The translations under genes and the position numbers were made by a program. Positions 53,081 through 62,219 of a DNA stretch of 64,000 nucleotides are shown piece by piece. The notes under the pieces are model-generated. The model saw nothing but the letters and a program-made list of their open reading frames with translations, did no database searches and was not told where the DNA came from. This DNA is from Akkermansia muciniphila (GTDB taxonomy: Bacteria > Verrucomicrobiota > Verrucomicrobiia > Limisphaerales > SXTU01): contig CAMCFN010000015.1 of assembly GCA_945874145.1 (NCBI GenBank), forward strand, positions 1 to 64,000. Direction: 5' to 3'. How positions within the stretch are numbered: position 1 is the stretch's first letter; every line of letters starts with the position of its first letter.

Positions 53081-55388
53081 TTAGCTCGGCATTGCCCACT
53101 AGGTCGGTCGCTTGGGCGAGGTAGCGTCCGTCGGCGGGCGCGTTCAGCGTAATGATCCAGTCCGCGACCCCGGCGTGCTGGGTGGTGATCGTGGCGGGGC
53201 GGCCATTGACCGAGACGGTCGCGATCTGGCCGTTGTCATGGGAAACGCCACGCACGGTTCGTTTAGTGTCCGCAATTTGGATGCTCGTGATCAAGGTCGC
53301 GGGCGGCAGATCATCCACGGGCGCGAGCAGCTGTGGGAAGACGATGCCCATCGCGTCGGTGGCGCGCGCTTCGGGGCCGGTCCAGCCATCAATGTTGCGA
53401 TAGGCTCCGTCTTTCATGGCTGCGGCAGCGTTCACGCTCGCAACGCGTGTCACCGTGCCGTTTGCGGGGATCCCATGAAAATAGTAGCTGACGGGATGCT
53501 CGGTCTTGCGCGTCCGGGGACCACCGCCGAAGTCCACGACCCCGCCTTCGCGTGAGACGCTGTTGGTGATGGTGACGCTGCGGAAGTGCGCCGCGAGGCC
53601 GGGCTTCGGCGAGATGGCTGTGAGTTGAACGAGGGGATCACGCTTCAGTGCGCAGTCGGCAAAGGTGAGGCGGTCAAAGGTGAAATCACCATAGGGAAGG
53701 CTCAGTTCGTCATGGCCGCCGTTGATTGGCTCGGCGGTGACGTTGTGGAGGGCGATGTCGCGATACACATGAACATCGAAGTCCGGGTGATAGATGCCAA
53801 ACGCGGCGTCCTTGACCCGCAGGCCATCGAGCAGAAAGAACCGCACGTTGGGCCGAAGCGCATAGTGCGACGCCCACGTGCGCAGGTTGCGGACGATGAA
53901 GGGATGCTCGCGGTCGCCCTGCACGGAGCCGGGCTCCTCGTCACCGAAGCGAAAGTCGAACAACCCTTCGCTGTGGGACTCGTTGTCCTCGAAGCGGAGG
54001 AACGGCAGCGTGCGCACGTCGCGCTGGGCGACCTGTCCGTCCGGGGAACGCAGCCGGAGGACGGGGTCAAAATCGGGCGTCTTGGCGAGGTGGAAGTGGT
54101 AGCCATAACGGTCGTTCTCGCACGCGACATTGCGGGTGAGCGTGTTCCGCCCGTTGGCCCACCAGAAGCCCGCGCCGTCGTTGGGATCGTAGGACAGCAC
54201 CTGCTTGGGCAGGGGCACGCTGCCGAAGGATTGCACGGCGAGGTTGCGGTCCAGCACGTTCCATTGTTCGGTCCCGTCCTCGAGGAAGAAGCCGTGGCCG
54301 CGCGATTGGTAGCCGACGCAGTCACGGACGAGCAGGTGGTCGGTGCCGTGGATGGTGACCCAGCGGTTGTGCGAATCCCAGATGCTAACGCCGAGCACGC
54401 CGCTGCCGCGCATGGTGTCGCGCACGAGGTGGAAGTGGATCGCGTATTTGCCGAGCACGCCGTCCTTGCCCAAGTGCCGGAACTCCGCGTAGCTGATGCC
54501 GCCGGATGAGTCGCGGTGATACATCGTGTGACCGCGCACGCCGGCCGGGTCGGCGGACTCGATGACGACATTGCGCGAGAGGTTGGCGACTTCGCAACGC
54601 GTCCACCCTTCGCCTTGGTGGGCCTTGTTGAGCGGGCGATCCAACGTAAGCACCGCGCCTTCGACGGCGGTGATCAAGCGCTCCTCTGTGCCCACCGGCT
54701 TCTGCCGGCCAAACTGCCGTTTCTGAAACGTGGTGCCGGACTCGATGGGGTGCCACTCGCCCGAGGTGATGATGAGGCGATCGCCGACGCGCCAGCCGAC
54801 CACCGGTTGCTCCACGGTCACATGGAGGTCGCCAGCCTTGGCGGGCGTGGCGAGCTTCAGCCAAGTGCGGTTCATCGGCGCGCCATGCACGTCCCAGCGT
54901 CCGCCGCAGGCGATGATGGCGGGCAACGTCTCCGGGTTCGTGCCCTTGAAATGCCGCAGCCGGATGGTGGCTTGCACGCCCGCAGGGATGGGCGATGCCT
55001 GGGTGCCGATTTCGAGCACCGGCAGCGCAGTGCCAGCGGCGGGCGCGGGTGCGGCATCGTGGCAGTCGAAGCCGTCCTCCGTCGTGGTCTCACCGGGTTC
55101 GATCTTGATGAGGCCGACGTCGATCAAGGTGGAGACTTCCCGCGAGAACGTGAGCTTGCCTGCGACGTGGAGCATCCGCAGGGCGGCGGGTGAAGCCACA
55201 TCATAGGTGACGACGTGACCGGCACGCACCTGGACGAAGTCACCGGCCTGCGGCTGACGCCCGCCGGCCCAAGTCCGGACGTCGGACCATTTGCCGCTCT
55301 GCGCCGTGCGGGCGTTGAAGACCACGGGTTCCGCCGCGAAGAGCGCCGTCGCGAACAGCCACGCGCAAAGAGTCGGGAGATGCTTCAT
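53049..55388 (-). CDS. Secreted G8-domain / parallel beta-helix protein
   Basis: 779 residues from MKHLPTLCAWLFATALFAAE, a signal peptide. A G8 domain (about 25-140) is seen in SGKWSDVRTWAGGRQPQAGD, FVQVRAGHVVTYDV and LHVAGKLTFSRE. A long right-handed beta-helix follows (NVVIESADPAGVRGHTMYHR, VTIHGTDHLLVRDCVGYQS, NTLTRNVACENDRYGYHF). The same G8-plus-helix layout occurs in eukaryotic CEMIP/TMEM2 hyaluronidase-type proteins and in bacterial relatives. A C-terminal beta-sandwich (VSVNGRPATITTQHAGVADW) ends near the transposase relic and may be truncated or extended by it. Substrate unknown; a glycan is inferred. Confidence 0.82.
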   Translation of the reverse strand: MKHLPTLCAWLFATALFAAEPVVFNARTAQSGKWSDVRTWAGGRQPQAGDFVQVRAGHVVTYDVASPAALRMLHVAGKLTFSREVSTLIDVGLIKIEPGETTTEDGFDCHDAAPAPAAGTALPVLEIGTQASPIPAGVQATIRLRHFKGTNPETLPAIIACGGRWDVHGAPMNRTWLKLATPAKAGDLHVTVEQPVVGWRVGDRLIITSGEWHPIESGTTFQKRQFGRQKPVGTEERLITAVEGAVLTLDRPLNKAHQGEGWTRCEVANLSRNVVIESADPAGVRGHTMYHRDSSGGISYAEFRHLGKDGVLGKYAIHFHLVRDTMRGSGVLGVSIWDSHNRWVTIHGTDHLLVRDCVGYQSRGHGFFLEDGTEQWNVLDRNLAVQSFGSVPLPKQVLSYDPNDGAGFWWANGRNTLTRNVACENDRYGYHFHLAKTPDFDPVLRLRSPDGQVAQRDVRTLPFLRFEDNESHSEGLFDFRFGDEEPGSVQGDREHPFIVRNLRTWASHYALRPNVRFFLLDGLRVKDAAFGIYHPDFDVHVYRDIALHNVTAEPINGGHDELSLPYGDFTFDRLTFADCALKRDPLVQLTAISPKPGLAAHFRSVTITNSVSREGGVVDFGGGPRTRKTEHPVSYYFHGIPANGTVTRVASVNAAAAMKDGAYRNIDGWTGPEARATDAMGIVFPQLLAPVDDLPPATLITSIQIADTKRTVRGVSHDNGQIATVSVNGRPATITTQHAGVADWIITLNAPADGRYLAQATDLVGNAELRPHEVIHPAR

Positions 55389-55417
55389 GACGATGAACCT
55401 TGTCCGGTCGGGCGTGG

Positions 55418-56065
55418 TCACTTCGTCTTCTGCACGCCGAGCTCGATCCGGGTGTTGTTGTCGTCGCCTTCGCCGTAAATGGTGACGATCGTCCCTTCCT
55501 TGACGGTGGCCAAAACTTTCTCCGCGGCGCCAACCAGCTTGAACCCGCCGCCATCAATACTTTCGAAAACCGGGAGGCCTTCGGGAAACTTGTTGAAGTG
55601 AAGATTGCTGCCATAGCGTTTGGTGAACGCGTCGGGGAGGTCTTTTCCCATGATCATCAGCCGGTCATTTTTGAAGGATATGAAGGTCCCAGTGACGCGT
55701 TCTTTTCTGGCCCCAACGCGGATGAGCGCCTTGCCTTGGGTGACCATGACATAGGCGTCGGCTTCCACCTTGCTCAAGCCTTCAGCCGTGCCCGAAGGTT
55801 TGTATTCGCCGGCGGCGTGGTCCCAGTGAACGACCTTGGTTTTGTCGGTGAGGTTGTGCCACACGAGGATGCCGTGATTGCCCCGGAGGGTCAGTGTGCC
55901 GTTCTTGAAGGATACGAACCGGCCAAACCCGTGCTGTTCTTTCTGGTCGGTCACCGTTGACGTCTCGGCGGCTGCGAGCGTCCACGGGGCGAAGCCCAGC
56001 AGGAGCAGGGCGACGATGCAGGGCACGATGCTGTAGGTGAGGATAGGGCGGGATACGAGTTTCAT
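55418..56065 (-). CDS. Secreted protein A of a two-part beta domain shared with the M56 sensor
   Basis: 215 residues; signal peptide MKLVSRPILTYSIVPCIVAL. The mature part is two related halves, each opening with G-[RT]-F-[VI]-SFK-x-x-x-L: GFGRFVSFKNGTLTLRGNHG, and VTGTFISFKNDRLMIMGKDL. Conserved points are HNLTDKTKVVHWDHAAGEYK (Trp), IRVGARKERV, FTKRYGSNLHFNKF, VFESIDGG and GTIVTIYGEGDDNNTRIELG. The half-repeats resemble DUF5666-like OB-fold units, an inference only. It is the third and last copy of this domain in the cluster, 29 bp upstream of the G8 gene. Confidence 0.75.
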   Translation of the reverse strand: MKLVSRPILTYSIVPCIVALLLLGFAPWTLAAAETSTVTDQKEQHGFGRFVSFKNGTLTLRGNHGILVWHNLTDKTKVVHWDHAAGEYKPSGTAEGLSKVEADAYVMVTQGKALIRVGARKERVTGTFISFKNDRLMIMGKDLPDAFTKRYGSNLHFNKFPEGLPVFESIDGGGFKLVGAAEKVLATVKEGTIVTIYGEGDDNNTRIELGVQKTK

Positions 56066-56130
56066 AAAACACATGGCTGACACGCTTCGGCTGGGTGAAC
56101 CATGCGCTGCTGACGCAGCGCAGGTCTGGG

Positions 56131-56772
56131 CTACTTGCTCTTCGGCACACCGATCTCGATGCGGGTGATGTTGTCATCGCCCTCGCCGTAAATAGTGAGG
56201 ATGGTCCCTTCCTTGACGCGGGGCAAAGCCGTCGTCGGGGTGCCGGCCAGGGTGAAGTCCCCGCCATCAATGCTTTCGTAAACCGGCACATCGGCGGCGA
56301 ATTTGTTAAAGTGGACCTGGTTGCCGTATTTCTTCACGTAGCTGCCGCCGAGGTTGGTGCCGAGGAGCAGCAGCCGGTCGTCCTTGAACGAGACGAAGGT
56401 GCCTGTGGTGCGCCCCTTGCGTGAGCCGACGCGGATCACCGACTTGCCGCCACCGACCATGACCCAGGCGCCGGCCTCGATCTTGTGCAGGGCTGCGGCG
56501 TTGCCGGCGGGCTTATACTCGCTGGCGGCATCGTCTCAGCGCAGCACCTGCGTCTTTTCCGTGACGTTGTGCCACGCCAGCACGCCGTAATTGCCCTTGA
56601 GCGTCAGCGTGCCGTCCTTGAAGGACATGAACTTGCCGCGCCCGGGCTGGTCTTTCTGGTCCGCCGCATCGGCCGCGCGCGCGCCCATGGTGACGCCGAG
56701 CAGGGCGATTGCTCCCAGCAGGAGGCCGAAGGTGAGGAAGCTCCGACGAGATGCAGGATTAAGGTGGTTCAT
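56131..56772 (-). pseudogene. Secreted protein B, same domain, interrupted by an in-frame TGA
   Basis: The frame starts at ATG 56772 (MNHLNPASRRSFLTFGLLLG, a signal with an RR) and would end at 56131 (213 residues), aligning end to end with protein A. It has GKFMSFKDGTLTLKGNYGVL, then a TGA at 56536-56538, then DDAASEYKPAGNAAALHKIE, TGTFVSFKDDRLLLLGTNLG and TILTIYGEGDDNITRIEIGV. In the two sibling copies the codon at the TGA is Trp (VVHWDHAA, VFQWDNAA). So one G-to-A change (TGG to TGA) kills the frame, unless TGA is read through. Everything downstream is still conserved, so the change is recent or tolerated. Confidence 0.75.
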
Positions 56773-56806
56773 GACTGAGGATTCGATCGAAGTGAAGACT
56801 GGGCGG

Positions 56807-58333
56807 CTACTTCTTCTGCCCGATTTCGATGCGGATGAAGCTGCCGTCTCCCGGTCCGTAGTAAACCTTGACCAGCGTGCCTTCCTTGAGCTTGGGCAAG
56901 ATCGCGGCGGGAGTGCCGGCCAGCGTGTATTCGGCGCCATCAATGCTTTCAAACACCGGGACGTTCTCGGCGAACTTGGGATAGTTGAGCTGGTTGCCGT
57001 ATTTCTTGGTGAAATTGCTCACGGGGAGATCTTTGCCAAGCAACAGGAGTCGGCCTTCCTTGAACGATACGAAGGTGCCCGTGACGTGGCCCTCTTTTTC
57101 CACGCTGACTCGGATGTGCGCCTGATTCTCAGCCACAAATATCCACGTTCCAGCCGTCACTTTGCTCAACGCGTCGGCGGGACCGGTGGGCTTGAAGTCG
57201 CGGGCGGCGTTGTCCCACTGAAAGACCTTGGTGGTTTCGGCGAGGTTGTTCCAAACCCGCCTGCCGCCACTGCTCTTGAGCGTCAGCGTGCCGTCTTTGA
57301 AGGAGACGAACGCACCCCACCCAGCCTGACCGGACTTGGCCTCCTGCGCCCGCGTCGCGCCGACCACGGTGAGTGCGGCGATCATTATTGCCGCAGCCAA
57401 GCTCCACACCGGATGTGGACGGCGATGTGCGGCAATGGCGCGAATGCGCGAGCGCATCCCGGCGCGCGCGAAAATGCCGACGAAGGCTAGGCTCAAGCCC
57501 GATTTGGCCCCGGAGTTTTGCAGCTTTAGCAAGGCATGGCCGTAATCGGCGCGGCGGTCCTCCGTGTCGGCTCCGAGCACCTGGGCATCGCACGCTGTCT
57601 CGCGGTCCGCCCGCATGCGGGCGAAGGCCAGCCAGAGCAGCGGATTGAACCAGTGCACGGCCTGGAGCACGCACAGCAGCCAGTTCAACGGCAAGTCGTG
57701 GCGTTTGAGATGAGTGAGTTCGTGCAGCAAGACCATGCGCGCCTCATTCGCAGAAAATCCCTCGGGGAAGCCTACCGGCAGCAGTAGCACCGGACGCAGC
57801 AATCCAGCCACGGCCGGGCTGTCCACGGCGGAAGACACGATCACTTGGGGCACGCGTTTTACGCCAAGTTGCTGCGCGGCCCGGGCTACCGACTCGTTGA
57901 TCGCGCCGCTGGTTGCCACCGCGCCACGCGTAATGCGGCACAGAACCCGCCGATAGCCGACGCCACCGACGACGAGCACGCCGCACGCCCCCAGCAGCCA
58001 TGCGGCAAATAGGAATTGCAGTCCGCTCACCTGCCAAGATGTGGGTTGCGCCACCTCCGGGATTTGCCCATTCGATTCCGACATAGCGGTGGACTGTGAC
58101 TCGGCCAACCAGCTCCCCGACTCAGTGAGGAAACGATTCTCCACGCTGAAGCGGCTCGCGGGCAACATCGGTGCCAGCAGCACCAGCACCACCGGCAGCC
58201 ACAAAGCATGACGCCATCGCGCAGGCAGCCAGCGGACAAGGACGAACTGCAGCCCCAGCACCACGAGGGCGAGCACCGATGCCCGCAGGCTGGTGGCGAG
58301 CAGCCATTGGAAGAAAGTATCGAGTGGGTTCAT
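56807..58333 (-). CDS. M56 (BlaR1/MecR1-like) membrane metalloprotease with a non-beta-lactam C-terminal domain
   Basis: 508 residues from ATG 58333 (MNPLDTFFQWLLATSLRASV). Membrane helices lie at about 14-34, 42-58, 104-126 and 308-326. The zinc-protease motif HELTH is at 204-208, and the third-ligand region RADRETACD includes Glu245. In BlaR1/MecR1 the extracellular C-terminus is a penicillin-binding sensor; here residues 336-508 are the same two-part domain as proteins A and B (GAFVSFKDGTLTLKSSGGRR, TTKVFQWDNAARDFKPTG, VTGTFVSFKEGRLLLLGKDL). It has no SxxK/KTG motifs. It follows the BlaI gene by 20 bp. Predicted role: sense an envelope signal and inactivate the repressor. Confidence 0.88.
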   Translation of the reverse strand: MNPLDTFFQWLLATSLRASVLALVVLGLQFVLVRWLPARWRHALWLPVVLVLLAPMLPASRFSVENRFLTESGSWLAESQSTAMSESNGQIPEVAQPTSWQVSGLQFLFAAWLLGACGVLVVGGVGYRRVLCRITRGAVATSGAINESVARAAQQLGVKRVPQVIVSSAVDSPAVAGLLRPVLLLPVGFPEGFSANEARMVLLHELTHLKRHDLPLNWLLCVLQAVHWFNPLLWLAFARMRADRETACDAQVLGADTEDRRADYGHALLKLQNSGAKSGLSLAFVGIFARAGMRSRIRAIAAHRRPHPVWSLAAAIMIAALTVVGATRAQEAKSGQAGWGAFVSFKDGTLTLKSSGGRRVWNNLAETTKVFQWDNAARDFKPTGPADALSKVTAGTWIFVAENQAHIRVSVEKEGHVTGTFVSFKEGRLLLLGKDLPVSNFTKKYGNQLNYPKFAENVPVFESIDGAEYTLAGTPAAILPKLKEGTLVKVYYGPGDGSFIRIEIGQKK

Positions 58334-58353
58334 GGTGTGACAGGGTGGCTGGC

Positions 58354-58737
58354 CTAGCTTCGGTTCTTGAGTGATTGATCGAGCACCCTTTTCAGCTCGC
58401 GCACTTCCTCCGGCGTGAGCTGCGCATTCTGCGCGAAATGGACGAGCAGCGGCTTCGAGGCCCCGCGAAACACCCGCTGTATGAAGGATTCGCTCTCCGC
58501 GCCCACACATGTCTCGCGCTTCACCGCCGGGGAGAAGACCCGGGTGCCGCTGGCGTTCTCGTCCGTCTTCAGCGCGCCCTTCTCAACCAGTCGAGTGAGC
58601 AGTGTGCGGACCGTGTTCTCCGCCCAGTTCGTGGTGGGGCGCAGGCTTTTGGTGATCTCCGACGCGGTCTGAGGCGCGCCCTGCCAGAGCGCCTCCATCA
58701 CGACCCATTCGGACTCGGAAATATCAGGTGGTTGCAT
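58354..58737 (-). CDS. BlaI/MecI-family transcriptional repressor
   Basis: 127 residues, the normal length. The winged helix is ISESEWVVMEALWQGAPQTA, then SEITKSLRPTTNWAENTVRT and LLTRLVEKGALKTD, followed by the dimerisation helices (SFIQRVFRGASKPLLVHFAQ). BlaI-type repressors bind ACTACAtnnGTAGT-like dyads and are cut after activation of the M56 partner. Two such dyads lie directly upstream. The repressor and M56 genes form one operon, with the two secreted paralogues behind. Confidence 0.93.
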   Translation of the reverse strand: MQPPDISESEWVVMEALWQGAPQTASEITKSLRPTTNWAENTVRTLLTRLVEKGALKTDENASGTRVFSPAVKRETCVGAESESFIQRVFRGASKPLLVHFAQNAQLTPEEVRELKRVLDQSLKNRS

Positions 58738-58752
58738 GGCGGTGGAAGAACT

Positions 58753-58790
58753 ACTACATCAGTAGTGGACAAGTCAACTACGGATGTAGT
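58753..58790 (-). promoter_or_regulatory. Two BlaI-type operator dyads with overlapping -35 element
   Basis: ACTAC-ATCA-GTAGT (58753-58766) and ACTAC-GGAT-GTAGT (58777-58790) share arms, and their centres are 24 bp apart. They match the BlaI/MecI operator pattern known from Staphylococcus and Bacillus. On the minus strand a TTGACT (58776-58771) sits between them, at a suitable distance from a weak -10. They lie 16 bp upstream of the repressor start, so autoregulation is expected. Confidence 0.82.
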
Positions 58791-59135
58791 GAACGGGTCG
58801 GAAGATCCGATTTCCTGGTGCGGGCGAAGCGGTGGGCACGCGGGTTTTGGCCAGCTCTGCGGCGTGCTGGGATACGACTCGGGGCAATCGCCGGGTAGCC
58901 TCTGCGCTTGGTTGATCACTCAAGGCCGTAGCGATTGCGCCAAACTAGAATCGATCCGCTACCAGCAACCTAGCGACCGGGAATCCGGCTTCCTCCGCAT
59001 CACGCTCGTCCTTGCTTTCATCGCGGGGCAGCCTGCGCGCAGGCCGACAGTCCCACAGCACCGCCGGGGCGGCTCCACTGGCAACCGTTGCGGGGTGTGG
59101 GGGAATACCCTCGGTTCATGCGCGGCAATCACCCT
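58791..59135. other. 345-bp intergenic stretch
   Basis: No gene is visible between the operators and the end of the RND gene. It contains the perfect 12-bp palindrome CCTGCGCGCAGG near 59032-59043 but no T-run that would mark a terminator for the efflux operon. Nothing else recognisable. Confidence 0.4.
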
Positions 59136-62100
59136 CTACTTGGACCGACCAAACCGGCCAAAAAGTGCTGGCAGTAGGAAGAGGTTGAGGAGGGTCGAGG
59201 TCGCAAGTCCACCGAGAATCACCAAGGCCATCGGGCGCTCGATTTCGTTGCCGGGCACGTTGCCCTTCAGCACCAGCGGCAGCAGCGCGAACGCGGCGGT
59301 GGTGGCAGTCATCAGGATGGGAATCAGCCGTTCCTCGCTGCCCTTCAGGATGAGGTCGAGGCCGAAAGCGTGCCCTTCCTCCCGCTCCAAGTGCCGGTAG
59401 TGGCTGACGAGCAGGATGCCATTCCGGGCGGCGATGCCGAGCACGGTGACAAATCCGACGAGCGAACCGAGCGACAGCACGCCGCCGCCCAGCCACGCTG
59501 CGAACACGCCGCCAATGAGTGCGAAGGGCAGCGTGAGCGCGATGATGAGCGTGAGGCGCAGGGATTGAAAGTCAGCCAGCAGCAAGACGAGGATGCCCGC
59601 CAGCGAGGCGAGCGCGAGCCAGCCAAGGCGTTGCTGTGCGGCCTGGCGCTCCGCCCACTCGCCGAGGATTTCAGGATGGTAGCCGCGCGCGAAGTTCACC
59701 TTGCCGACCCGTTGTTCCACGTCGCGAACCACATCACCCAACGCACGGCCACTGACGTTGCAGGTCACGTCAATGCGCCGCGACGCCCCTTCGCGCTTGA
59801 TGGCGTTGGGCGTGGGCACGATGGCGAGGTCGGCCACATCGGCGAGGCGCACATGGCCGCCGCGCGGCGTTTCGATGAGCAGGTCGCGCAACGTGGTGTA
59901 GTCGGCCCGGACGTGGGGCAGGCTCCAGACGGCAACATCATGCACGCGCTGCTCCTGATAGACCTCGCCAACCTTGCGACCGCTGATGAGCGTGGTCACG
60001 GCCTGACGGACCTGTCCGGCGGTGAGGCCGTGCAACGCGGCGGAGTCCGGGCGCAGTTTGACGGTGATTTGCGGCACGAGCGTTTGCGGTTCGACCTTGA
60101 GGGCGCTGACGCCGGGCGCGTCCTTCAACGCCGCGCCCACCTCGGCGGCCTGGCGGCGCAGCATTTCAAGGTCCGGGCCATAGATGCGCACCACAATGCT
60201 CGCACTGGCGCCGGTAAGGACTTCCTTGATGCGTTCGCGGAGAAAGGTCAGCAGGTCGCGCACCAAACCGGGATAGCTGTCCACCACCGCCTGCACCTTT
60301 GCGATGGTCGAGTCGTAATCGGCATTCGGGTCGATGCTTATCCAAAGCTCCGTGAAGTCCGGCCCGACCACTTCATCCGCCACTTCGGCGCGGCCGATGT
60401 GCGCGCCCTGGTTGCGCACGCCGGGCACCGCGAGCAAATCCTTCGCCGCGGCGATGGTGATGCGCGTGCTGGCCTCTACGGACGTGTTCGGCTTCTCCAG
60501 CCAGTGCATCAGAAAGTCGCGCTCCTTGAAGTTGGGCAGAAATTCCTCCTTCAACTTCGTCTTCCAGACCCAGCCGGAACAGGCGAAGGCGAGCGCCAGA
60601 ATGCCCACCGCCAGCCAGGGACTGCGTGCGAACACCGGGAGCACGGCGCGATAGGCGGCCTTCATGCCGCGCGTGAGCCAAGCCTCGCGGTGCTGCGTGG
60701 CCTTCACGTTGAGGAGCATCAGGCACAGCGCAGGTGTGAGCGTGAGCGCCACCGCCAGCGAGGCGCCGATTGCGAGGATGTAGGACAAGGCCAGCGGCCG
60801 GAAGAAAGTCCCCGCCAGTCCGGGCAGGAAGAACACGGGCAGAAACACCAGCACGATGATAACGCTCGCATACACCACAGCGCTGCGGACTTCGAGCGAG
60901 GCGTTGAGGACGACTTGGAAGCGCGGGAGCGGATTCGCCAGCGCCTGGTTCTGCCGCAACCGGCGAAGGATGTTTTCCACGTCAATGATGGCGTCGTCCA
61001 CCACCTCGCCGAGCGCGATGATCAGGCCGGCGAGAATCATCGTGTTGATGGTCTCGCCGCGCCAGCGGAGCAGCAGCAGGGCGATGGCGAGCGACAGCGG
61101 GATGGCCGTGATGCTGATGAGTGTGGTGCGCCAGTCGCCGAGGAACAGCGCGAGGATGACCACGACGAGCAGACACCCGAGCCAGAGCGCCTCGGTGAGG
61201 TGGTCGATGGAAAGTTGGATGAACGTGGCGGGCCGGAAGATGGTGCTGTCCACGTTCACGCCGGGCAGTCCGGGCTTGAGTTCGGCGAGAACCTTCTCGA
61301 CGCCATCAGTGACATCCAGCGTGTTGCCCCAGGGCTGCTTTTCCACGATGAGCAGGATGCCGATGCCGTCGTTGATGACTGCGTCCCCGATGGGCGCGGG
61401 ATGGCCGATGCGCACCTCCGCCACGTCACCGAGCCGGATGGGTGCGCCGTTGCGGAACTCCACCACCGTGCGCGCCAGATCTTCGGGAGTGGTGATGAGG
61501 CCAAGCTGCGTGACACTCAGGCGCAGATTTGGCGTGTCAATGAAGCCGCCGGGACTGAGGACCGCCGCATCGCCCGCCGCGCGCGTCACCGCGTCCAGCG
61601 TCACTCCGGCGGCGCGGAGCCGCTGCGGGTCCACGAGCACCTGGAATTGCTTGTCGCGCTGGCCCCAGATGGCGACGTTTGCCACGCCCTTCACGGTCAT
61701 CAGGCGCGGGCGGATGGTCCACAACGCCAGCTCGCTGAGTTCCATTTGCGAGAGTGTCTTGGACGTGAGGCCGACTTTGAGCACGCGGCTCAGGGAGGAA
61801 TACGGGGCCATCAAGACCGGGGGCTTCACCACGGCGGGCAGCCGGGTTTGTGCGAGGTTCAACCGCTCCTGCACGAGCTGCCGCGCCTTGAGAATCTCGG
61901 TGCCGGTGTCGAAAATCATTGCCACCGAGGAGAGGCCGAGCACCGACTTCGAGCGGATGGTTTTGAGGAATGGCAGGCCGTTGAGCGAATTTTCCAAGGG
62001 CACGGTCACCAGCGCATCCACCTCCTCCGTCGAGAGGCCGGGGGCTTCCGTCTGCACCTCCACCAGCGGCGGGGCGAACTCGGGGAAAACGTCCAGCGGC

Positions 62101-62201
62101 GCATGGCGGGTGGCGTTGATGCCCACGACCAGCAGCGCCACGGCCGCCGCGACGACGAGCACGCGCATGTTAAGCGCCCAAGTGACAAGTGAGTTCAGCA
62201 T
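59136..62201 (-). CDS. RND efflux transporter permease (heavy-metal/CzcA-CusA-like)
   Basis: 1021 residues, standard RND length. It shows the first helix then [40 protein letters not shown], the helix-4 motif [20 protein letters not shown] typical of HME-type RND pumps, and the mirrored second half ([40 protein letters not shown]). It is the proton-driven inner-membrane part of a tripartite pump. Metal specificity cannot be read with confidence. Operon order on the minus strand is TolC-like, adaptor, permease. It is not obviously linked to the BlaI module. Confidence 0.93.
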   Translation of the reverse strand: MLNSLVTWALNMRVLVVAAAVALLVVGINATRHAPLDVFPEFAPPLVEVQTEAPGLSTEEVDALVTVPLENSLNGLPFLKTIRSKSVLGLSSVAMIFDTGTEILKARQLVQERLNLAQTRLPAVVKPPVLMAPYSSLSRVLKVGLTSKTLSQMELSELALWTIRPRLMTVKGVANVAIWGQRDKQFQVLVDPQRLRAAGVTLDAVTRAAGDAAVLSPGGFIDTPNLRLSVTQLGLITTPEDLARTVVEFRNGAPIRLGDVAEVRIGHPAPIGDAVINDGIGILLIVEKQPWGNTLDVTDGVEKVLAELKPGLPGVNVDSTIFRPATFIQLSIDHLTEALWLGCLLVVVILALFLGDWRTTLISITAIPLSLAIALLLLRWRGETINTMILAGLIIALGEVVDDAIIDVENILRRLRQNQALANPLPRFQVVLNASLEVRSAVVYASVIIVLVFLPVFFLPGLAGTFFRPLALSYILAIGASLAVALTLTPALCLMLLNVKATQHREAWLTRGMKAAYRAVLPVFARSPWLAVGILALAFACSGWVWKTKLKEEFLPNFKERDFLMHWLEKPNTSVEASTRITIAAAKDLLAVPGVRNQGAHIGRAEVADEVVGPDFTELWISIDPNADYDSTIAKVQAVVDSYPGLVRDLLTFLRERIKEVLTGASASIVVRIYGPDLEMLRRQAAEVGAALKDAPGVSALKVEPQTLVPQITVKLRPDSAALHGLTAGQVRQAVTTLISGRKVGEVYQEQRVHDVAVWSLPHVRADYTTLRDLLIETPRGGHVRLADVADLAIVPTPNAIKREGASRRIDVTCNVSGRALGDVVRDVEQRVGKVNFARGYHPEILGEWAERQAAQQRLGWLALASLAGILVLLLADFQSLRLTLIIALTLPFALIGGVFAAWLGGGVLSLGSLVGFVTVLGIAARNGILLVSHYRHLEREEGHAFGLDLILKGSEERLIPILMTATTAAFALLPLVLKGNVPGNEIERPMALVILGGLATSTLLNLFLLPALFGRFGRSK

Positions 62202-62219
62202 GACGACGTGGGCGGGCGG

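Noticed and set aside
56536..56538. Recoding of TGA as Trp in this organism
   Set aside because: Several confident genes in the window end in TGA (for example the M20 and DUF1552 neighbours), and only one internal TGA is seen, so a general code change is not supported.
59370..62192. Very long open frame opposite the RND permease gene (about 940 codons, plus strand)
   Set aside because: It is the antisense shadow of a GC-rich gene: the sequence is rich in His, Arg and Gln with no fold pattern, while the minus strand encodes a textbook RND protein.
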